Source: Gnetum montanum (Eukaryota; Streptophyta; Gnetopsida; Gnetales; Gnetaceae). Taken from it: a stretch of 64,000 bases of DNA. Location of the stretch: contig MNCI01003467.1 in assembly GCA_015680685.1 (NCBI GenBank), positions 126,440 to 190,439 on the forward strand. Reading direction: 5' to 3'. The notes below the pieces were generated by a model. The model worked only from the letters and a program-made list of their open reading frames with translations. It did not search any database and had not been told where the DNA came from. Positions 59,058-64,000 of the stretch are shown in pieces; positions within the stretch are counted from its first letter, which is position 1; each line of letters begins with the position of its first letter. Both the position numbers and the translations under genes were made by a program.

Positions 59058-61130
59058 GTGACACTGCCGATCTCTAACAGTGGGGCTGAGACCTTGAACC
59101 CTATGACTACGACAGAACCCATAACTATTATTGAAAAGATAAACCCTCAAGGCCCAATTCACCAGTTACTTAGGCTACAGGTCAAAGATCCTACTTACGC
59201 AATTCTCACACTAGAACAATATAGCTTCATTTGTGTGAAGATTCAAGCCAACCTACCTATCGATCGCATAGAAAGAGAAGCAAAGTGAAACTATGAGCTC
59301 ATTTACAAAGGAGGTCATGAGTTCACTTCCTCAACATTTGATATAATACCCCTTTTCAAGCCACATCATTGACTCATATCTCTATTTATCATGGCAAGGA
59401 GTCAAGCCTTACAGCCACCTCCGATAGATCCTTAGAGTGGAGATGAGGAAAATGACTTTGCAGCCCAATCTGAGCATGGGGATTCATGCCATACCATCAA
59501 TCCTCACACCCATACAAACCTATTATTCCAACCTTTCCTAGAAGAAACTATACTTCCTCCTTCATCCACATACACTTGAGCACCAGTTTCTCAACAAGAA
59601 GTACCTGCTTCCATTCCCACCTTCTCCATGCCCAACAATCAATCTGATACATCCATCTCTATCATGCCCCCACAAGTACAGTCCTAACAATCCCCTCCTC
59701 AAAGTAATGTAGGATCAATCTTCCAACCTGAAGTAATTGGGATGCCATCAGTTATACCAGCTTCCACATCTACCCATTACATACCACAAGTACAAACCCA
59801 CGGAGCACCTCTGATTACTTCAGCCCAACACGTTCAAGGGGTCACCTCTCAACCTGTGGTTTGGTAGTGGGTTTCACCGGCTATTCAACAATACCAACCT
59901 ACTCACTACAGTGTACCACACCCTACAATCTCATCTTTGAATGTCACTCCACCACAACAACTAACAATCCAATAGTCTCCCTTTCCACAAATAATGCAAC
60001 AATCAAACTACTACCAATCGTAATCTACTCAACCAGTCGGTCTACCTACCATCCAAGAGTGGGCAGACACAAAGAAAATGATGCACTCATTAACTAATGA
60101 GGTAAATTACCTTAAAACTACAAACACTAAGGAAGTCAAGGTGTTGGGATTTGACCAAGATGACCCAATCAATCCTTCAGTTCCACCGTTAACCTTACCA
60201 AAGGGAATCTCATTACCTCAACTAACCAAATATAATGGAGAGGGAGATCCAAATGCCCATTTGCTAACATTTCAACTAGAATTTCTATTGCTTCAGGCTT
60301 GGCCTCATGTAATTCTACATGTATTTGCTATGTCCTTAATAGGAAAAGCCTTAAACTAGTATCGAGCTTTACCCTGTAACTTCATATCCTCTCTAGAGGA
60401 TTTGTTACATTAGTTTGTTACCCGTTTCAAATATAATCTAAAGCCTCAAGCCACACTAGATAGCCTGATTCAAATTAAATAAGTGTCATTAGAGCCAGTA
60501 CAAAAATTTATCCAAAGGTGGAGTGTAGCCCTGAATAAACTTCACGAGCCCATCCTTGAAACATACTTGCTCACCATCCTTAAAGCCACCATGAATGACT
60601 TTATTAAATCAAAACTTCATTATTTGAGTGCTTGTACTTTGAGTTAAGCATTCGCATAGATTAAGAACATAGAAGAGGCAGTGCAAGCAATGACCCAACT
60701 TACTTAACCTTTAGAAGCCAACATACGAGGAAGGATAAGCATAAATCCAAAACAACGGTAGCAGTAATGGTGGAGACAGTCCAACCTAAAAATTCAGGAT
60801 AGAAAGGAAAAAAACCCACATACATGGGTCACACTCATACATTTGAACGAAAATATCCCACCCAATATACACCCTTGCCTATGAAGCCTTCACAATTGTT
60901 AGATCAACTTCTAAAGGCTGGGTTAATCAAACATAAACAAATGTCCCCTGCGGCATCCCAAAAACATGATCGATTCTATGAGTTGGCTAAGAACCTAACT
61001 TTAGCAACAGCTAATGAGCCCCCCATTCCAAGAGGCTTTAGGATGGATAGGTTTTGTGAATATCACCAATGGTGTGGGCACAGAAATGACTACTACTTCA
61101 CATTAAAACAAAAAAGGATGAAATAGTATT
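59058..61130 (+). pseudogene. E4 gag
   Basis: N-terminal part at 59058-59390 (LEQYSFICVKIQANLPIDR), Pro/Ser/Thr/Gln-rich low-complexity part at 59400-60060, core at 60078-60640 (LTKYNGEGDPNAHLLTFQ, YRALPCNF, FIQRWSVALNKL, MNDFIKSKLHYLS). The linker PSQLLDQLLKAGLIKH at 60875 and zinc-knuckle region RFCEYHQWCGHRNDYYFTLK at 61050-61110 follow (the last Cys reads Tyr). It keeps longer open stretches than the other Tat copies, but stops and frame changes remain. Confidence 0.88.
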
Positions 61131-62709
61131 TAATGATGTAAACCTAGTAAGGCCCCATTACTAACCCATGGGGGTCTACAAGGATCCTCTCAATACTAAT
61201 GATGCACCATATCTGATTAACACTATCCATGTGGATAATGGACAAGACGTCCCTTGAAAACCTTTTGTGATTCGTAGGCCTTCTGAAACTACATCTACCC
61301 CAACACCTCCCCAAACCCCTTTTTTCATACACACATTCCCCACAACACAAAAACCATTCATTGTTCACATACCCCCTTTTGTCATAGCAGCAACCATGCC
61401 ATTAGGAACCCGACCCACTCCCTTTGTAATCTAAGTGCCAAAACACCCTGATGTGCAACCCCCTATAGTTCCCCCACAACCCTTACGAGAGCACCTTGCT
61501 GATAGGCTCACAAGAGAGCGCCTAGAAAAGGAACATCATGAGCACAAATTAGGACCACCAAAGCCCATATGCTAAATGTTGTTCTATGGTTCCATCCACT
61601 GGTAAGCCTAGCACAAGTCATCAAGAGAAGAATACCGGCACTCACAGGGTACCAAACTCAACATCCCCAGTTACTAGGGTAAGAATCCCTCCACAAGAGA
61701 TATGAATGCTAGGTCAAATGGACCAAGTTTTCATAGACAAGAGTTCCCCAAGTGGTAAGGATCTAGTGAGTTAATTGACCCAATTCATGCAAGCTTTAAA
61801 ATAAAAGAATACTTCTTTAAGCCTGTACAATCTAGTAATGACCTCACTAGTACATCCGGAAGCTCTCGTGCGTATGTTGACTTCAATTCTTGTTAGTGAG
61901 GACCTTCCCATAGATGAGCCATCCATTTATGCAGTACTATCCCCACAACCTCAAGAATCAAGGTCCACATCCCTAGAGTTTTGTGATAATGAAATTAAGA
62001 AAGATGAGAAAACAAGAGAGGTCACTACAACCCCTATGTTAATAATAATACAAGTCAACCACTTCAAAATACATAGGGTTCATGTCGATGACGGTGTAGC
62101 AACAAACATAATACTCTTTCCTATCATCAAAAAATTAGGTCTTACAGAGCAAATAAAGCCTATAAAAACTTCCGTTTTAAAATCCTTCAGTGGTTCCCAT
62201 GTCATGGTAAAAGGCATGGTTACATTGGATTTCGTAGCGGGGGACCAGTTCCCCACATCGGTTGAATTTGTAGTAGTTGATGAAATGCTGAGGTTTAATC
62301 TAATTCTAGGATGACCTTGGCTATCTCAAATTAGGGTCGTATCCTCACCAATCCATCAAGAAATCCACCTACCTTATGAGGGTAGTGAGATCATCATACA
62401 CAGGGACATGACAGAATCTTCACTTCCTCACACTCGGGAATGGATCAAGGGTAAGAGGTTGAATTCTCTAAGCCTAAACAAGAAACCACGAGCGCACTTC
62501 AAGACACAAGCCAACCGTTAACCCATGATCCTACTAGAACTGAGGAAGCACTAGATGTCACAAACATAGGAGCCATTCTCGTTGATGTCTCTTGGTCGGA
62601 GCTGCCCTTTGAAATCACTAGTGAAGGGGAAGGTGAGTATAAGATCATACCTACATGCCCTAGCCCTCATGTCAAACTACGAAGGATTAAAAAGCAACTA
62701 AATAACTAG
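61131..62709 (+). pseudogene. E4 linker, protease and end of gag-pro
   Basis: Pro-rich linker at 61180-61500, leader SLYNLVMTSLVHPEAL at 61815, protease at 62030-62330: HRVHVDDGVATNIILF (D-D-G), LKSFSGSHVMVKG, FVAGDQFPTS, FNLILG. Tail with SWSELPFEI ending KKQLNN-stop at 62709. The protease itself is open over 158 codons (61838-62314), so this is the best copy for judging the active site. Confidence 0.88.
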
Positions 62710-62719
62710 GGCAAACTAC

Positions 62720-62960
62720 CAACGTCTGGAATGATGTTAAACTACCATCTATCTGGTACGATGTTAAATTGCCAATGAACATCCGTAATAACGTTAAACT
62801 AGCCATGGTCAAAAATGGCCGGTTTCTTTTAAGTCTCCTAAAACTGTTATTTCTTTCGGCCCACTATGGCCTAAAACTAGTAATCCCTCTTTCTATCTTC
62901 AACACAGATGAAATGGTCCACCATGACTTTAAACTAATGTACACAACCCAAGATGGCCTT
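62720..62960 (+). repeat. E4 tandem array after gag-pro
   Basis: Units of both kinds side by side: ACGATGTTAAACTACCAT (as in the 3' arrays) and CACTATGGCCTAAAACTAG (as in the E1/E2 gag-pro arrays). Confidence 0.8.
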
Positions 62961-63370
62961 AAACTAGAGCTTAGTATATTACAGGTTTATACACTATCGT
63001 TACGTTACATTAAATTTTCATTTACATGTTACAAGTTGCAATTTTGATTCATGCCTTCTTGTTACTTTTGTTTTTTACAAATATTTTATTTATGTTTTGT
63101 TCTACATTTTGGAATCTCATTTTACATTCAGCTACATGCATATGTTCATGATATACTTGAGAAAATAAGAAAAACAACAAAAAAAAGGAGAAAAAGAAAA
63201 AAATATTGAATGTCAACATGGCAATAGAATGCCATGACTTTATGCCATAATTAAATCCATGTTATTACTTCTATCCTCATACATTTCCATTAGGAATTTG
63301 AAAATCCAAAACATTTAATAGCCAAAGCTGGACTAACAGTTAGCTCACACATTAGTACTAGGAGGGGGGC
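62961..63370. other. E4 spacer
   Basis: AT-rich, no frame. A similar AT-rich spacer lies between repeats and antisense-gene end in E1 (18630-18858). Confidence 0.5.
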
Positions 63371-63439
63371 TAGCCCCCAAAATCCTCCACATCATCTGCT
63401 CCCACTCCATTAGGGCTAGCCTCATCATTACTATGTCCC
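63371..63439 (-). pseudogene. E4 antisense gene, last exon
   Basis: Minus strand: TCCTGTTGTAG acceptor, then 23 codons (GHSNDEASPNGVG, acidic DDVEDFGG end) and TAG. Phase 0 and length agree with the last exons of E1 (21 codons) and E2 (33 codons). Earlier exons are gone: integrase sequence starts about 135 bases away. Confidence 0.6.
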
Positions 63440-63574
63440 TACAACAGGATGAAAAACAAACAAAAAAGTAAGCATAACAAAACAACTTATGAATGCATAA
63501 CCTAGAAGAGCAGTAACACTAACACTAAAAACAATAAAACCATACAAAAATAAGTGCCATAATAAAACACTCAC

Positions 63575-63700
63575 AGGTGAAGAAGGGCCTTACTTAGTCA
63601 CCAAGGCGTACAATAACAGAGCATTCAAACTTGCTGACATGGACAAGAATAAGTTCGCTAATCCCACAAATCACCTGTACCTAAAATGGCACCATATCTA
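63575..63700 (+). pseudogene. E4 integrase C-terminal end
   Basis: EGPYLVTKAYNNRAFKLADM, then NKFANPTNHLYLKWHHI and the end of homology, matching the last 40 codons of E2 integrase (4854-4975). It lies right after the antisense-gene exon, so a deletion joined the two. Confidence 0.85.
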
Positions 63701-63714
63701 ATGAACTTGAGGTA

Positions 63715-64000
63715 TGTAACAGTCCTGGCATCACAACCTAAAACTAATACCATAGAGCGATCCTAGCATCATGACCTAAAACTAATACCATAGAAGAGTC
63801 CTAGGGCTATGACTTGAAACTGGCACCATAGAGTGTCCCGGCATCATGATAGCAAACTGACACCATAGAGCTCCATTTAGTATGACACTAAACTGCCACA
63901 TTTTTCTGCCATAACATAAAACTAGCATGCAGAGTCCACTAAGACTATAAACTGGTTTGCCTCTTCACAAGTCTGCTACAACTATAAACTAGCACTACAC
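63715..64000 (+). repeat. E4 3' tandem repeat array (continues past the edge)
   Basis: At least seven units of 35-50 bp, core CATGACCTAAAACTAATACCATAGAG, directly after the integrase end as in E2. Confidence 0.82.

Larger units (their letters stand above)
56924..64000 (+). mobile_element. E4: Tat-like element, 5' part
   Basis: 5' LTR, primer site, gag, protease, repeat array, last exon of the antisense gene (minus), end of integrase, then 3' repeats running off the window. Reverse transcriptase, both RNases H and most of integrase are missing between 63440 and 63575. Confidence 0.85.

Overview
This window is repeat-filled plant nuclear DNA. I found no convincing host gene, tRNA, rRNA or CRISPR array. 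It is a stack of decayed Ty3/gypsy LTR retrotransposons: five of a Tat-like lineage (E0 to E4; archaeal-type second RNase H, gag with an F-C-x-Y-H zinc-knuckle variant) and one full-length Athila-like element (E5), plus a solo LTR of the E5 family. Stop codons where sister copies have Gln or Arg (TAG/TAA for CAG/CAA, TGA for CGA) and loss of CpG point to long cytosine methylation. This suggests a seed plant with a large genome; the species cannot be named from this.

Layout. 1-27273: outer Tat element E1 (plus strand, 5' end outside the window), split at 1153/17426 by a complete Tat element E2 (1154-17425, minus strand) with LTRs, primer site, purine tract and a 5-bp target duplication. 27274-28284: LTR fragment of an older element E0 into which E1 seems to have inserted. 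28285-33200: gag-pro remnant of a fourth Tat copy, E3. 33200-38290: unassigned. 38290-40599 and 52723-55426: AT-rich diverged repeat, split by Athila-like E5 (40600-52717). 55427-56467: solo LTR with perfect target duplication. 56924-64000: Tat element E4 (5' LTR, gag-pro, deleted pol), running off the right edge.

The most notable feature is a seven-exon gene lying antisense between protease and reverse transcriptase in E1 and E2. The two copies are diverged and on opposite window strands. Yet exon lengths (110/119, 449/450, 272/275, 140/142, 821/820 nt), intron positions, intron phases and many residues agree across the whole gene. Matching last exons lie at the same place in E3 and E4. In E1 the gene has an apparent TATA box about 95 bases before its first ATG, beside short repeats like those in the U3 of the E0 LTR. 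So this family seems to have carried an intron-containing antisense gene with its own promoter, in the interval that separates gag-pro from pol.

In the sense direction E1, E2 and E4 keep gag and a protease with an unusual D-D-G active-site triplet; E3 has D-D-E. Tandem repeats lie on both sides of the antisense-gene/pol block. Each Tat copy lacks a different piece of pol: E2 lacks reverse transcriptase, E1 lacks integrase, E4 lacks nearly all pol, and E3 shows none. No copy looks autonomous.
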